From Macrostomum hystrix (lineage: Eukaryota > Platyhelminthes > Macrostomidae), in NCBI GenBank assembly GCA_950097015.1, contig CATNEN010000001.1, positions 2,690,001 through 2,754,000 on the forward strand: DNA of 64,000 nt. The letters are read 5' to 3'. Position numbers and translations under genes: made by a program. A model generated the notes under the pieces. That model saw nothing but the letters and a program-made list of their open reading frames with translations. It had not been told where the DNA came from and made no database searches. Below are positions 44,150 through 54,673 of the stretch, one piece after another (position 1 is the first letter of the stretch; the number at the start of each line of letters is the position of its first letter).

Positions 44150-44680
44150 ATGGCGTCGCGGCTAGGTGAACTGGATCTCAACAACGCAGATCGGGCTCTC
44201 ACTTGGCTAAAAGCATTCAAAGCACTGGCTCGTGCTAACAAATGGACCGATACGACTGAGACACGGCAAATCACGGATCATTTCCTGTCATCCTGTGGGC
44301 TGGCCACACTGGAAAAGCTATCACACTTGGTCGCTCCGCGTGATGTTGAAGAAATGCTCTTTACAAACGTGGAGGCTGCACTTGAAGCCTATCTTCAACC
44401 TCAAACGCGCTTAGTTGTGGCTGAGCGGACAAACTTCTTTACGCTTCGGCAGAGTGCTGACGAGCCAATTACTCACTATCTAGCCCGGGTAAGAAAGGCA
44501 GCGACACACTGCAAATTCGACTCTTTGAAGCAGAGCGACAGCCCGGAAGAAGAGGTGGTACGTCTTGCGCTCATCGCCGGTTTGCATAGCTCGGATCAAC
44601 AGAAGCGAGTGCTTGAAGCGATGCAGATTAAGGAGCTCACAGTCCCTGAGATAATCGACCTCATCAGAAGCTACGAGTAA
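44150..44680 (+). CDS. gag: gag of gypsy element 2
   Basis: ATGGCGTCGCGG starts at the base after the LTR: MASRLGELDLNNADRALTWL. Capsid-like helices with FTLRQSADEPITHYLARVRK, the typical Ty3/gypsy gag pattern. TAA at 44678-44680 ends it at SYE, but the same frame continues immediately into the zinc-knuckle region, so the stop may be a lesion or a regulated readthrough point. The frame is also open upstream through the LTR. Confidence 0.8.
   Translation: MASRLGELDLNNADRALTWLKAFKALARANKWTDTTETRQITDHFLSSCGLATLEKLSHLVAPRDVEEMLFTNVEAALEAYLQPQTRLVVAERTNFFTLRQSADEPITHYLARVRKAATHCKFDSLKQSDSPEEEVVRLALIAGLHSSDQQKRVLEAMQIKELTVPEIIDLIRSYE
44151..44168 (+). other. Candidate primer-binding site
   Basis: TGGCGTCGCGG begins two bases after the LTR end, the normal place and the usual TGG start for pairing with a tRNA 3' CCA end. 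It overlaps the first codons of gag (ATG at 44150). The tRNA species cannot be named without a tRNA set. Confidence 0.45.
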
Positions 44681-45325
44681 ATCAACGCTTTCGTCGACGT
44701 TCAGGACTCCCGCGGTAGTCAGTCACACGCGGGGCTAACATCACGAGCAACAGTGCCGGGCATGAGTGAAGACTCTGTCCATTACGCCAATAATGGGAGA
44801 CATTCGGAGAACCTCCAGGTTCAACAGTGCAAGTACTGCGGTGGCAAGCACCAGCGAGGAAAATGCCCTGCGTACGGAAAAATTTGCTCGAAGTGTAACA
44901 AACGCAACCATTTCGCCGCCGTCTGCCGCTCTTCTGTTCCGTCAGGCAAGGGTATACACCACGCGGAGATCACGCCTGGCGACTCCAAGAACAATCAAGC
45001 GGATCTACTCCATCTGACTGATGTGGCAAGCCAAGTACATGCCATCTCTGAAGCATCAGAGACTATGGTACTCAACGGGGTCAAGATCCCGATGCAGGTG
45101 GACACTGGTGCTTCCGTCTCTGTGCTCTCATCAAAGATCTGGGAAGGTCTGGACCGACCGCAGTTGGAGAAGTGTAACAGGCGCCTAGAGGCGTACGATG
45201 GGCATAGCCTGAAGACACTGGGTAAGCTTGTAACTGTGGTGGAGTTACGTAAGCGCCTGCATCCCGTGGAGCTTTTCGTCCTCAAAGTCGTTCGGCCTCT
45301 TAGGGCGAGACTTGCTAGACTCTGA
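44681..45325 (+). pseudogene. Nucleocapsid knuckle and protease of gypsy element 2
   Basis: Same frame as gag after the TAA. Two CCHC-type knuckles (CKYCGGKHQRGKCPAYG, CSKCNKRNHFAAVC) at about 44829-44935, then the aspartic protease with VDTGASVSVL (Asp-Thr-Gly, 45098-45127). The frame is lost near 45275: the protease end (LLGRDLL) is in the +1 frame that continues into RT, so the enzyme is split in this copy. Confidence 0.8.
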
Positions 45326-47078
45326 CGGAATATTCCACGGATCAACAGCGTCTGCGCCATCGACAGTGGAGCCCCTGCCAACAATAAAGGGTGTCAAGGC
45401 CCACATGGAACTACTCGAGGGGGCGACGCCTCAATTCTGCCGTGCTCGCCCGGTCCCGCTAGCCATGGAAGAGAAGATCAACGCCGAACTCGACAAACTG
45501 CAGCAGTTAGGCGTCATTGAGCCGGTGGAAGGGCCGGTAAGCAACGCCTCTCCCGTTGTGTGGGTCAAGAAATCCGATGGTTCACTCAGGATGTGCGCTG
45601 ATTATAAAGTCCATGTAAATGCGAAGATAAAGTCGGAGTCGTACCCCATTCCGTCCACCGAGCATCTGTTCGCCAAGCTAAAGAACGCTAAAAAGTTCGC
45701 GAAAGTAGACCTACGTTCAGCTTACTGGCAGATTGCTCTTGACGAGGACGCGCAGGAGCTTTCAACGATCAATACTTCACGTGGACTCTATCGGGTCAAG
45801 CGACTGCAGATGGGCATGAAAAATGCCTCATTTATATTCCAAAGGGCGATGGAAAGCATCCTGGCTGATCTGAAAGGAGTACTTATCTATCAAGATGACG
45901 CGCTTGTTTTTGCTGAGAATGCCGACTCGCTTAGTAAGCGACTGACCTTGGTTAAGACGAGGCTGGCAGAGAAGAAAGTCAGCATCAATGAAAAGAAGTG
46001 CATTGACTTATGCGATGAGATTACCTTCCTCGGCTTCAAAATTTCGGCGGCTGGGATCTGGCCCGATGATAAACTGGTGGAAAAGATCCGCCAGATATCC
46101 ATCCCGAAGTCGAAGAAAGAGGTCGAGCAGTTTTTCGGGCTGGTTAACTTTTTTGGACGCTTCATTCCCGAATTTTCCTCCAAGGTTGCACCATTGAACC
46201 GTCTGCGCAAGCCCGCCACTCCCTTTATATGGTCGGAGGACTGTACTCGCGCTTTCGAGAGCTTGAAAAGGGAAATCTCCACGAGACCTGTAGTGCAACC
46301 ATACTCACTAGAGAAGGAGGTCACGTTGACGACGGACGCATCCAAAGGAGCGCTGGCCGGCGTCCTGACGCAGGAGGACCATCCGGTAATTTTCATTTCC
46401 AGAACGCTATCGCAAGCTGAGGAGAACTACTCCAACATCGAGAGGGAGGCCCTTGCAATAATTTGGGCGGTGTGCCGTCTAAAGCACTACCTCCAGGGAA
46501 GAAAATTCACAATCCAAACAGACCACCAACCACTTCTACGCCTTTTTGGTGGTGCGATCCCCACAAGCACTTCGGCTAGGATCAGTCGATGGGCACTCTA
46601 CTTGATGCAATTTGATTTCCGAATCCAATATGTTCCCGGTATAAAGATCCCACACGCCGATGCGCTCTCGCGCCTACCGTTTGAAAAAGTGGACTCCGAC
46701 CCAAAGGAGGTCGTCGCGACCATCAACTGTGTGGCCTTTGAGTCCCCTAAAGTAGATCCTCAGCGAATTACCATCGAACTCGCTGCCGACTCAGTAACTC
46801 AGCGGGTGATGAAGAGGATCCGTTCAGGAAACTGGAAAGATTGCTCAGAAGCGGAGATGCCGTTCAAGAAGGTAGCTGAGCGCCTGACGATTGAGAATGG
46901 TCTGTTGTACATGGGAAGGCGTATCTTCATCCCGCCTCGACTCCGCCTCGAAGCATTCAAAGCGGTTCACGATACTCATTCAGGAGTTTCTGCGACATAC
47001 AATCTGCTGTCTCTGACCTGCTGGTGGCCTGGAATGCATCACGACACGGAGGAGTTTGTGCGCGATGCGCTAAATTGA
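45276..47078 (+). CDS. pol: RT, RNase H and start of integrase, gypsy element 2
   Basis: From FGLLGRDLLDSDGIFH onward. RT motifs: VWVKKSDGSLRMCADYK, KVDLRSAYWQIALDE, LQMGMKNASFIFQ and the active site YQDD at 45888-45899 (YLDD/YVDD in most relatives). RNase H: LTTDASKGALAGVL, EREALAIIWAVCRLKHYLQG, TDHQPLLRL. Then the linker with HADALSRLP and the integrase His pair (H...HSGVSATYNLL). TGA at 47076-47078 follows a frame change, so the Cys pair of the zinc domain is in another frame. Confidence 0.88.
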   Translation, partial: SSSKSFGLLGRDLLDSDGIFHGSTASAPSTVEPLPTIKGVKAHMELLEGATPQFCRARPVPLAMEEKINAELDKLQQLGVIEPVEGPVSNASPVVWVKKSDGSLRMCADYKVHVNAKIKSESYPIPSTEHLFAKLKNAKKFAKVDLRSAYWQIALDEDAQELSTINTSRGLYRVKRLQMGMKNASFIFQRAMESILADLKGVLIYQDDALVFAENADSLSKRLTLVKTRLAEKKVSINEKKCIDLCDEITFLGFKISAAGIWPDDKLVEKIRQISIPKSKKEVEQFFGLVNFFGRFIPEFSSKVAPLNRLRKPATPFIWSEDCTRAFESLKREISTRPVVQPYSLEKEVTLTTDASKGALAGVLTQEDHPVIFISRTLSQAEENYSNIEREALAIIWAVCRLKHYLQGRKFTIQTDHQPLLRLFGGAIPTSTSARISRWALYLMQFDFRIQYVPGIKIPHADALSRLPFEKVDSDPKEVVATINCVAFESPKVDPQRITIELAADSVTQRVMKRIRSGNWKDCSEAEMPFKKVAERLTIENGLLYMGRRIFIPPRLRLEAFKAVHDTHSGVSATYNLLSLTCWWPGMHHDTEEFVRDALN

Positions 47079-47482
47079 GGCCACGTCTGATGAAGTCACG
47101 CGACATTTGGCCCCCGGCATCGGCCCCATTCCAGAGAGTCCACATGGATTGGGCCTTTGTACCTGGAGTTGGGAATATTCTGATAGTTGTCGATGCCTTT
47201 TCCGGATGGATTGAGGCCTTTCCATCAAAGGATAGATCTGCCGAAAGCGTCCTGAAGTGCCTCCGAACTGTGTTTTGCCGGTTTGGTGTTCCAGAGGTCG
47301 TAGTTTCCGATAACGGAGCCGAATTTACACCTGACGTTTTGTTGGACTGGCTGCAGGCAAACGGAGCTCGCAAATTAGAATCACCCCCCTATTCACCACA
47401 ATCTAACGGTGCCGCGGAACGCGCTGTGCAGACAGTTAAAAGAGCCCTTAAGGCCTGGACTCAGCGACTAACACAACTGTGA
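47050..47482 (+). pseudogene. pol: Integrase core of gypsy element 2
   Basis: Continuation in a new frame: CARCAKLRPRLMKSRDIWP, then DDE core HMDWAFVPGVGNILIVVDAF, VSDNGAEFTPD and PYSPQSNGAAERAVQTVK. TGA at 47480-47482 follows another frame change at about 47476. Confidence 0.85.
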
Positions 47483-47894
47483 CTTCCTGTCCTACTTGCA
47501 GAAAGTGCTTCTGCACCACCGCAATTCCTCTCTGTGGCGCGGTAAGAGACCGGCTGAATTGCTATTTGGACGACCTCTTCGAGTTCCAGTCGTCTCTACG
47601 TTTCAACAGGGTGCCAGGGTGGTTTACAAGCCCAATGCTGATGCTCCTTCCTCCCAAGCCCAGTTCCTGATGTCGCGAGGACATAATACTTCCTGGCTGT
47701 TGGCTGGGGACCAATTGCGACTGGCGAGCAACAACCAAATTGCCCCGCTACCTGGGACTAGAGAGGAGGAGGAGGAAGCCGCTTCTGAGGTCCCGGACCA
47801 GGGGGAGCAGCCTGCGAATGACCAACAGGAAGCTGGATTTGCACCGCGCAGGAGCGCGCGTGCTCGGCGCGCACCTGATCGTTTTGAGCCATGA
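47478..47894 (+). pseudogene. pol: Integrase C-terminal region of gypsy element 2
   Basis: Third frame: CDFLSYLQKVLLHHRNSSLW, then GKRPAELLFGRPLR, the usual 'GRSPAELLFGR' block of gypsy integrases. It ends with a Glu-rich stretch and a basic tail (RRSARARRAPDRFEP) before TGA at 47892-47894. Confidence 0.8.
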
Positions 47895-48039
47895 TCTATA
47901 AATTACTGTCCCATCTCAATTGAATTGGAGTCCTAACTGACAACACACTATATGGTTTTGTTTATTCGCATTCTATAACTACTATGTATTATCATTCGTT
48001 GGTTTCCTCTCCTGCACCTTTCTTATCGGAAGGGGGACA

Positions 48040-48328
48040 TGTTATGCTGTGCGAGCCTTGTTGGCGTCATATAAATCACTACTGTGCTGCATTCGTTATC
48101 TGTTGTTCATCGCGTATCATTTAGCTTCGTTACTACTAGCAAAAGCGCTGCTGCTTCGTTTATTGTCAATGCCCCAACCTGGCGTGTCCCTTTAAGTCTT
48201 TAACCCGCGCCTGTCGTTCTGTTAGAGTTCGTGTTGCGTGAAGCTGAAAAATACAAACTGCCATCAGCAAAAGCAAATCATATTCCAACACAAGCAAGGC
48301 CAATATACTGCACCACACATTCACGACA
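48040..48328 (+). repeat. 3' LTR of gypsy element 2
   Basis: Same as the 5' LTR except CCAATATACTG in place of CCAGATACTG. A purine run AAGGGGGACA directly before it is the expected polypurine tract (about 48028-48039). Confidence 0.93.
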
Positions 48329-49187
48329 CATGCAACCAGCAATTGTGTGTTAGGTATCTTGGGCTGGGTTGGGCTAACACTAAAAATGATTATGTACTCA
48401 AGCACTTACCATAGCCTTTAATCATGTGATTAGTTCTCATATGCCCTTAGCTATGCCATGAGAGTGAAGACAACCAGATGCCACAATTCCAGCTAGTGAG
48501 CCAGTGTGATAAAGACCTGGTAAAATAAAGTTGATAAAATAAATAGTCATTATAAGGAAATTTCATAGCAAAGTTATACACCTGTACCAGACCAAATAAC
48601 TCTAGTGTACACTGTGATCAATTGTTATTGCTTTGCAGGAGCTAACCAACAATTTTGGGTTGGGTATCTAGCAAACACTTTACAACAAATGATTAGCCAA
48701 GCCTTACCAGTTCTCAGATGCCAGCCTGAAGATAGCAAGCAAAGCCACCATTCCAGCTTGTGTGATAAGGACCAGTTAAGATTTACTAAGCCTCACTGCA
48801 GTTTGCTAAGTTTTTACCATCCTTTTAACTGCTTTCACTTTCTTGAATCCTTAATTCCTTTCAGGCTCTTCAATTATTTGTAGCCACATTTCACTTTTCT
48901 TTCAAGCTTTCAGCTGAAATGCCTCTGACATCATCCATGAGCAATGAGCTGCAGCTCAGGAGCATATTGAGCTAAAAGCTAGGCTTCTCTTGCTATTGAC
49001 ACCAAGCTGTACACTTTTACCATCCTTTTAACTACCTTAACTCCATTGGAACATTTTAAACACCTTTTAAAAACACTTATTATACTCATATTGATGTGTG
49101 TGCGGGTTTTGCAATCCGATGATCTGTCCTCGTGAAGGAAAGGAGTGTGGGGATGGCGATAGAGTCAGAAGTCGTACCGCAAGGTCT
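48329..49187. other. No gene recognised; imperfect tandem duplication
   Basis: Words around 48335-48530 (CCAGCAATTGTGTGTTAGGT, GATGCCACAATTCCAGCTAG) recur with changes around 48635-48780 (AACCAACAATTTTGGGTTGG, GCCACCATTCCAGCTTGTG), suggesting two diverged units about 270-300 bp apart. No coding motif. Confidence 0.4.
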
Positions 49188-49886
49188 CGCGAGTTGTCGC
49201 GGAAAGAGGGATGAAGGGAGAGATGAAGGGAGAGACAGTGGATGCAGGGAGTGGTCCTATCGGCCTCAGGCTGGCCAGTCCCACTCAACCCATAGGCCAC
49301 AGGCATGACTGCCGTGCCTACCCCAAGCAGTGCTCGAAACCGGCCAAAAGTCTAAAGGGATATCGGACTACCCGCAAGCAGTCATCAGTAGCATGTACGT
49401 AACTGACTCCTAACAGTGGTAGCAGTGGTCGATTCGGCCTAGGCCCTTGTCTTAGAAATGCGGAAAGGCTATTGGCAAAGCGGAAAATGATCTAGGGTAG
49501 CGCCACCACCCAATGCGCCTACGTTGCCACGGCAGACATTTGGGAACTTGGGTCCCCGGAGTTCACAGCTCCTAGTTTGTCACACAGATCTTAGACAAGC
49601 CGAAAAATAGGGCCTTCTGTAACTTCCGTTTTAGACTAGGGTGAAGACCCCAGAATGGATCGAGACACGCCTCAACAGGGGATTCCTGAATCTGCGCTAC
49701 AGTGGTCTAGAAAGGTGGTACTCAGAACCTGAATGAGAAAAACCATAGCCAGAATCCTACTCATGAGGCATTGGACACATGCTGTACATTAGACTGCAGC
49801 CTACACATTAAGTAACTAGAAAATCCGAGTCTGTGTGAGTTGAGGAAAACAGAGGCAGGAGAGATTAGGCTGAACACTGGCTGAGT
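49188..49886 (+). mobile_element. LINE 5'-UTR-only copy
   Basis: Matches 57494-58225, the 5' UTR of the LINE at the right end of the window, over nearly its whole length: GGATGCAGGGAGTGGTCCTA-type start, CACAGGCATGACTGCCGTGC, CCAATGCGCCTACGTTGCCA, ATCGAGACACGCCTCAA, GTCTGTGTGAGTTGAGGAAA. The match stops just before the point where ORF1 would start, and unrelated sequence follows. The segment is thus missing its 3' end rather than its 5' end. Confidence 0.8.
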
Positions 49887-51505
49887 GATTATGCAAGCGT
49901 AAGATTAAAAGGTCATCACCCCCCACTTCCCTGGCGGTAGAAGCGAGAGGGGGGAAACAGAAGGGAAACTCAATCGGCAGGGAAGCTTGACACGCACTCC
50001 CAGATCCGCCAGGAAACGAGGAAAACCCGCCAGGGAATTCCCCACCCCTGGACAGAAAGAAACACGTGCTACACTCCGCATCTTACTTGCACATCCCTAG
50101 CTCCATATTACTCTCATGCGCGCTCACAATTGCCTTCCTGCCGCAGCTTTCAGCTCGGCTGTGCCAGAGCCCATTCCCCTAATAGGTTAGCCGCTCATGG
50201 TTCAGGGCTGTCTAAGGTTAAAATAAGGAGAAAGTAACAGCATGGCGGGAAGATTTAAATCGTTATTAAATTGGCCTAATGTTTAAATAATTGGCGAGTG
50301 CTGATAATTTATTAGGCTGAACAGATCCCTTGCCCGAGCCCGTACTTCCCGCCTAGACTAAAAGTGCAGCCCCGTAGAAATAACAATCACAAACCGCTGC
50401 GCGGGTTACTTATCTGGAGTCGCTTCGGCCGCGTGCTGCAATCCCGTTGATCTCGGGGAAGGGGGTGGGGTAAGACAGCAGAGACAGGGGATGGAAGTGC
50501 TGTGAGTTGGCAGGGGCCAACACGCTTGGAGCTCAAGGCTCAATTCAACGGCTCACCTAAAGAGGTGGCTCGCGCTCAGGGGGAATGGGGACAGGCAATG
50601 GGCCTGCGCTAGCCGTGGAGCTCTAAGCTCTAGGGTCTAAGCCCTAAGTGGGTCTGGGGGATAAGTCCTGGGTCCGGTGGGATTCCGGCCCGGCAACGGT
50701 AAACCCGGCAGGGAGAAGGGGAAGAGCCGGTGGGAGAAAAGAGGTCCTAGAGGGAGCAGCGCAGCGCGCTTGCTTAAATAGGTCTTGCAGCACGCCAACC
50801 CCGACATCCATCAAAGCAACCCGCATTCGCGCCCGCCTGTCAACGGGGAATCGAAGCGACGACAGGCCGCCCCAATTTCCCAATGAACCGGCGGCGGGAA
50901 ACGACAGATGTTCTGCGCGAACAGCCGTCGGCAGTCAGCCAGCGACTATTATTCCGCCGGGACAATGGGAAGCGCAGGCGCCGACCTGCCTACAGTGACA
51001 TTTACATGTATCTAAAGGAGGGAGGTCATAAAGTCGAGCTGGGCTCGAATACTGTAAAGAAGTGGGGACATGAAGAATTAATGATCACTCATAATGCCCG
51101 AGTGATCCCACATTCCCAATATCTGATCGCGGTTTGGAGGAGAATTATGACCTAAACTACTCATACAATAAAAGCTATGGCCGCGATCAGTCATTCCTAC
51201 AGGGGTCTAGACAGATCCAGGGAGAAGGGAGTCGACGGCTACTTAATTCACCGCCGCCCAAAACCCGGCCCTAAGATTAATGATCGTGTTTGCGGCCAGC
51301 TGCTATGTGGGTCGCAATTATTAGACACTTAAAAATTTGAAAAATTATGCTGGCTCACATTCCCACTCGATTCCCGCAGCACACTCCACATCAATATTCA
51401 CTTCGACTTTTGCAATACTTTTACTTTTACTTATTTACTTTTCAATTTTTCAGAGAATCCTGAAAATATTCTGAGAATTCTGAAAATTCAGAGAACTTTT
51501 TGAAA
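49887..51505. other. GC-richer region, no gene identified
   Basis: Contains overlapping open frames at 50648-50998 and 50883-51155; the latter has a basic stretch (RRDNGKRRRRPAYSDIYMYL) but no domain I recognise. Could be unclassified transposon sequence joined to the LINE 5' UTR. 51310-51500 is AT-rich with GAGAATTCTGAAAATTCAGAG-like short repeats in front of the small gene at 51506. Confidence 0.35.
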
Positions 51506-51709
51506 ATGTCGGACCAGTACCAAAAGCAGCAGCAACAGCAGCAGCAGCAAAAACCGCAGCCCACGGCTTCCAGCAGCCCCTGGGCGCTGCAGCCCACCAC
51601 GGTGGAAGGGTCCGATAAAGTGCAGTGGTGGAAACTGAAAGGAGGGGCCGGGGCGGCCACCAACTTCACGCCGCCGAGGCCCCGGTTCCCTCCCCCGGCT
51701 AAGAAATAA
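51506..51709 (+). CDS. Possible small Gln-rich protein (67 aa), function unknown
   Basis: MSDQYQKQ followed by eight or more Gln, then a Ser/Pro/Trp-containing part (SSSPWALQPTTVEGSDKVQW) and a Gly- then Pro-rich end (TPPRPRFPPPAKK). The stop TAA is inside AAATAAAAAG, a poly(A)-signal-like word. Coding bias is strongly GC-rich compared with AT-rich flanks, which supports real coding, and a TTTTTCAG acceptor-like site lies at about 51446-51453, so it could be a last exon or a spliced-leader recipient. I recognise no family. Confidence 0.35.
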   Translation: MSDQYQKQQQQQQQQKPQPTASSSPWALQPTTVEGSDKVQWWKLKGGAGAATNFTPPRPRFPPPAKK

Positions 51710-53090
51710 AAAGGTTTGTCTAAGCTACCTATATGTGATACCTTTATTCCTTAATTCTTAATCCTTAATCGTTAACTCTTTAAATAAGCGCTATAGTAGT
51801 AAAATTATACCCGTTTGCAGGTGTAAGTTTTCATTGACTCTGGTAAAACAATATTTACTTTTAGCCATTATAGCAATATTTATCAAAATGCGATTGTCAC
51901 ACTACAATGCTAATGCAATATTACAAGGTAGCAAAATGTACTCACATTCAATATGATTGTAGCCACAATGTCATATGTCGTGTCTTGTCGTGTTCGTGTT
52001 TAACCAGAAAATTGCATGAGTCATCCTCCAAGCTTTATAGCAAGTTTATCTGCAAATTTAAAGAAGCAGATGGCAACTGCGTACGAAGATAACCCCTCAC
52101 TCCACCTTCATGCTGTCCAATAACGAGCTGCTAACATACCTCGAAATCTCCCACTTCGTCATTTCAGATCGCGCATTTGATCAGTTAGTAGATTTGATCA
52201 TTTGATCGCATTTGATCGCCTCATTTGATCGCATTTGATCGCGCTTCGCGACATTTTGAATATTTTGGAATACATCTTTGCTTGTTGTCTTCCTTTATTT
52301 CACTCATATTTATTTATTGGCTTGATGCACAGCCTAAATGTTTAGCTTCTTAGCTTTAGCTTAGCATAATAACCAACATATTTATCGAGCACTCCTTGCT
52401 TCGTGTTCCTGCACTTGCTCACTTACTTTGCTTGCCTGCTTTGCTACAATTCGTAGCAAAAGTAAATTTTTTAAATTTCTGCTAACATTTATACTAAGCT
52501 GCTACTAACATTTACACTCCGACCCTTAAGCTAGCTAACACTTAAAAGATTCGTATGCTTACCATTTGACCTCTGTGTCCCTGTAGCTAAGAGTTTGCTA
52601 CAATTCGTAGCAAAAGTTCATTTTTTCATTTTTACTAACATTTATACTAAGCTGCTACTAACATTTACTCTCCGACCCTTAAGCTAGCTCACTTAAAAGA
52701 TTAGCATGCTTCCTATCTGATTACAGGCAATCGTTATAGACAAAGATAAATATGTAAATTGGGTATGAAACATTCCATATTTTTTCCAGATGTTCTCCAT
52801 GAACACCTGACGCCTGGTACACGGTCAGGCGTGTCAAGAAACGGAAGCTGCGGATGACATTGATATTAGTGTCTATTCTAATTCAATCAGCTACTCAGCG
52901 TCGAGTAGCAGTTGGCCCAGCATCCCGGCGAGCTGTATCTAGCCGAGTTTAGCAGGTTAGATAACGATCAGCGACCTTCACGGACTCATATCATGTCAAT
53001 GGAGTTCCACGGCTGCGCTCGCAACAAGGTTGAATAATCTTTTTGTTTTGTTTGTTGTAGTTTATGAAATAATGTGCGGCAACAATTAGT
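51710..53090. other. No gene recognised; direct duplication and TTTGATCGCA repeats
   Basis: AT-rich. CATTTGATCGCATTTGATCG-type short repeats at 52165-52250. A segment beginning GCTACAATTCGTAGCAAAAG at about 52442 recurs at about 52599, both containing ACTAAGCTGCTACTAACATT and TCCGACCCTTAAGCTAGCT. Confidence 0.5.
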
Positions 53091-53094
53091 TTAT

Positions 53095-53162
53095 TTATAG
53101 TATTTATAAGTAGCATTTATATAGCATTTATAAGTAGCATTTATATAGCATTTATAAGTACA
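53095..53162. repeat. Short tandem repeat at edge of AT-rich element
   Basis: Three units of about 24 bp built on TTTATAAGTAGCATTTATAT, just upstream of the AT-rich transposase-like frame. Confidence 0.75.
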
Positions 53163-53181
53163 TATAAATTCTTCCTTAAAT

Positions 53182-54673
53182 ATGTGCTTCTTAACTATGA
53201 TTTGCACAGAAAATGTAATTAAGAATGCTGGATTAAATTTCTGTTTGACCCCATTGATTTCTGAATTAAATGACTTATATTGCAATGAATTAACAATTAG
53301 TAAAAATGTGACATTGCCAGTTATAGCTTGTTTCATGACAGGGGATAATTTGTCTATGCATCAAATGATAGGTTTAAAGAAATGTTTCTCTAGTGGTCAT
53401 ATTTGTAGATTTTGTACTAAATCATATGCTGATGTTTGTAGCATAGAAAGTGATTCTTTAGGGCAATTATTTTCTTTTTCTCTTCGTGACCATATATCAA
53501 TGATTGATTCTTCACAAAAACTTGACTTAGGTTTTAGTCATAGTTCAGCTATGTTTAATTTAATTTATAATTATTTGCCTCACTTTTTTGCACCTGATAT
53601 AATGCATGATATCATTGAAGGAATTTCTCATTTGATTGTGTGTTTAGTACTTGGAATTGCAATGCAACAGTATGGTATTACAATTGATTATATAAATAAA
53701 CAGCTAGGTAAGATCCCAAACATTTCTTTTCCTAAGATAAATAAATATCACATACAAAAATATAATATCCCATGTTCTGCAAGCCAGATGTTACATTTAT
53801 TACAATACTTTGGAATATTATTTAGTGATATTTTTCCTCATGATAGTGATATTTGGGCCTTATTCATAAATCATCGTTTGTTTCTTGATATTATACTTTC
53901 ACCAGTCAGTCAATCTATTAACATGGATTATTTCAAATATTTGGTTTCAAGTCAAATTGAAAGTATTTATGAATTTACAGCTAATAATCCAAAGTATAAA
54001 TGTAAAAACTGCACTATATGTGTCATTACCCTTCCCTATATACTTTTTACAATTGTCTATATTATCTTTGGTCTATTAGAAATGAAGCTGAACATCAGGT
54101 GATCAAAGATATTTGTAGAAGATCAAAAAATTATATCAATATTGCATATACTTGTGCTAAGAAATTTCAGGTTCAAAGAGCATTAACTATAAAGCATTAT
54201 GTTCCAAAGAGATTTCAGTATTCGAATCTTGTTCTTACTTCATTAGAATCGATTTTTGTTTTTCCAGACCAATTACGACTAAGTGAGAAGCTTCAAATAC
54301 CCCTAAGTAATTTAGGAAAGTTTTGCTTTAGTACAAACGAGCTTGTATATCAGGGGTTACATTTAAATAGAAGGTGCCAACATTGAATTACAGATATGTC
54401 TTACCTATAATGCTAAATAATGCACTACATTTAAATTTAATTCACTTGATTTTGCAAATAGAAAAGAAATGGGTTCTAGTTTGCAAAGGCATAGTTTCTT
54501 CATTTTTGTGCCATAGTAATTGTTTTGTTTGTACTGTTCATGGGGATAAAATGATTTTTATTGAAGTTGGTGAGCATTTAATTCATAAACCAATACCTCT
54601 ACTTCTGAATAATGGGCAATTGTATGCTGCTTTAAAGTTTTTCCCAGTTAATGATTTGGCTAGCAACTTATAA
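53182..54673 (+). pseudogene. AT-rich transposase-like relic (possibly EnSpm/CACTA-related)
   Basis: Frame 1 (53182-54102) has LPVIACFMTGDNLSMHQMIG, a Cys/His cluster CRFCTKSYADVC, and FFAPDIMHDIIEGISHLIV, a pattern (GDN...CRFC...DIMHDLLEG) I associate with transposon-derived proteins of animals often grouped near EnSpm/CACTA. The reading moves frame near 54015 to LYYLWSIRNEAEHQVIKDIC (about 54050-54386) and again to a third frame ending at 54673. With two frame changes it is not functional as written. Its codon use is extremely AT-rich, unlike P450, Hes or the retroelements. Family assignment is tentative. Confidence 0.55.

Larger units (their letters stand above)
43862..48328 (+). mobile_element. 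Ty3/gypsy LTR retrotransposon (element 2), full length
   Basis: Two LTRs (TG...CA, 288 and 289 bp) enclose gag, zinc knuckle, protease, RT, RNase H and integrase in the Ty3/gypsy order. The LTRs differ by one substitution and one inserted base, suggesting a young insertion. No convincing target duplication: flanks are CCAGC on the left and CATGC on the right. The reading frames carry one stop and at least three frame changes. Confidence 0.93.

Noticed and set aside
48166-48405. Minus-strand frame across the 3' LTR of gypsy element 2
   Set aside because: The same frame appears over the 5' LTR; LTR sequence, not a host gene.
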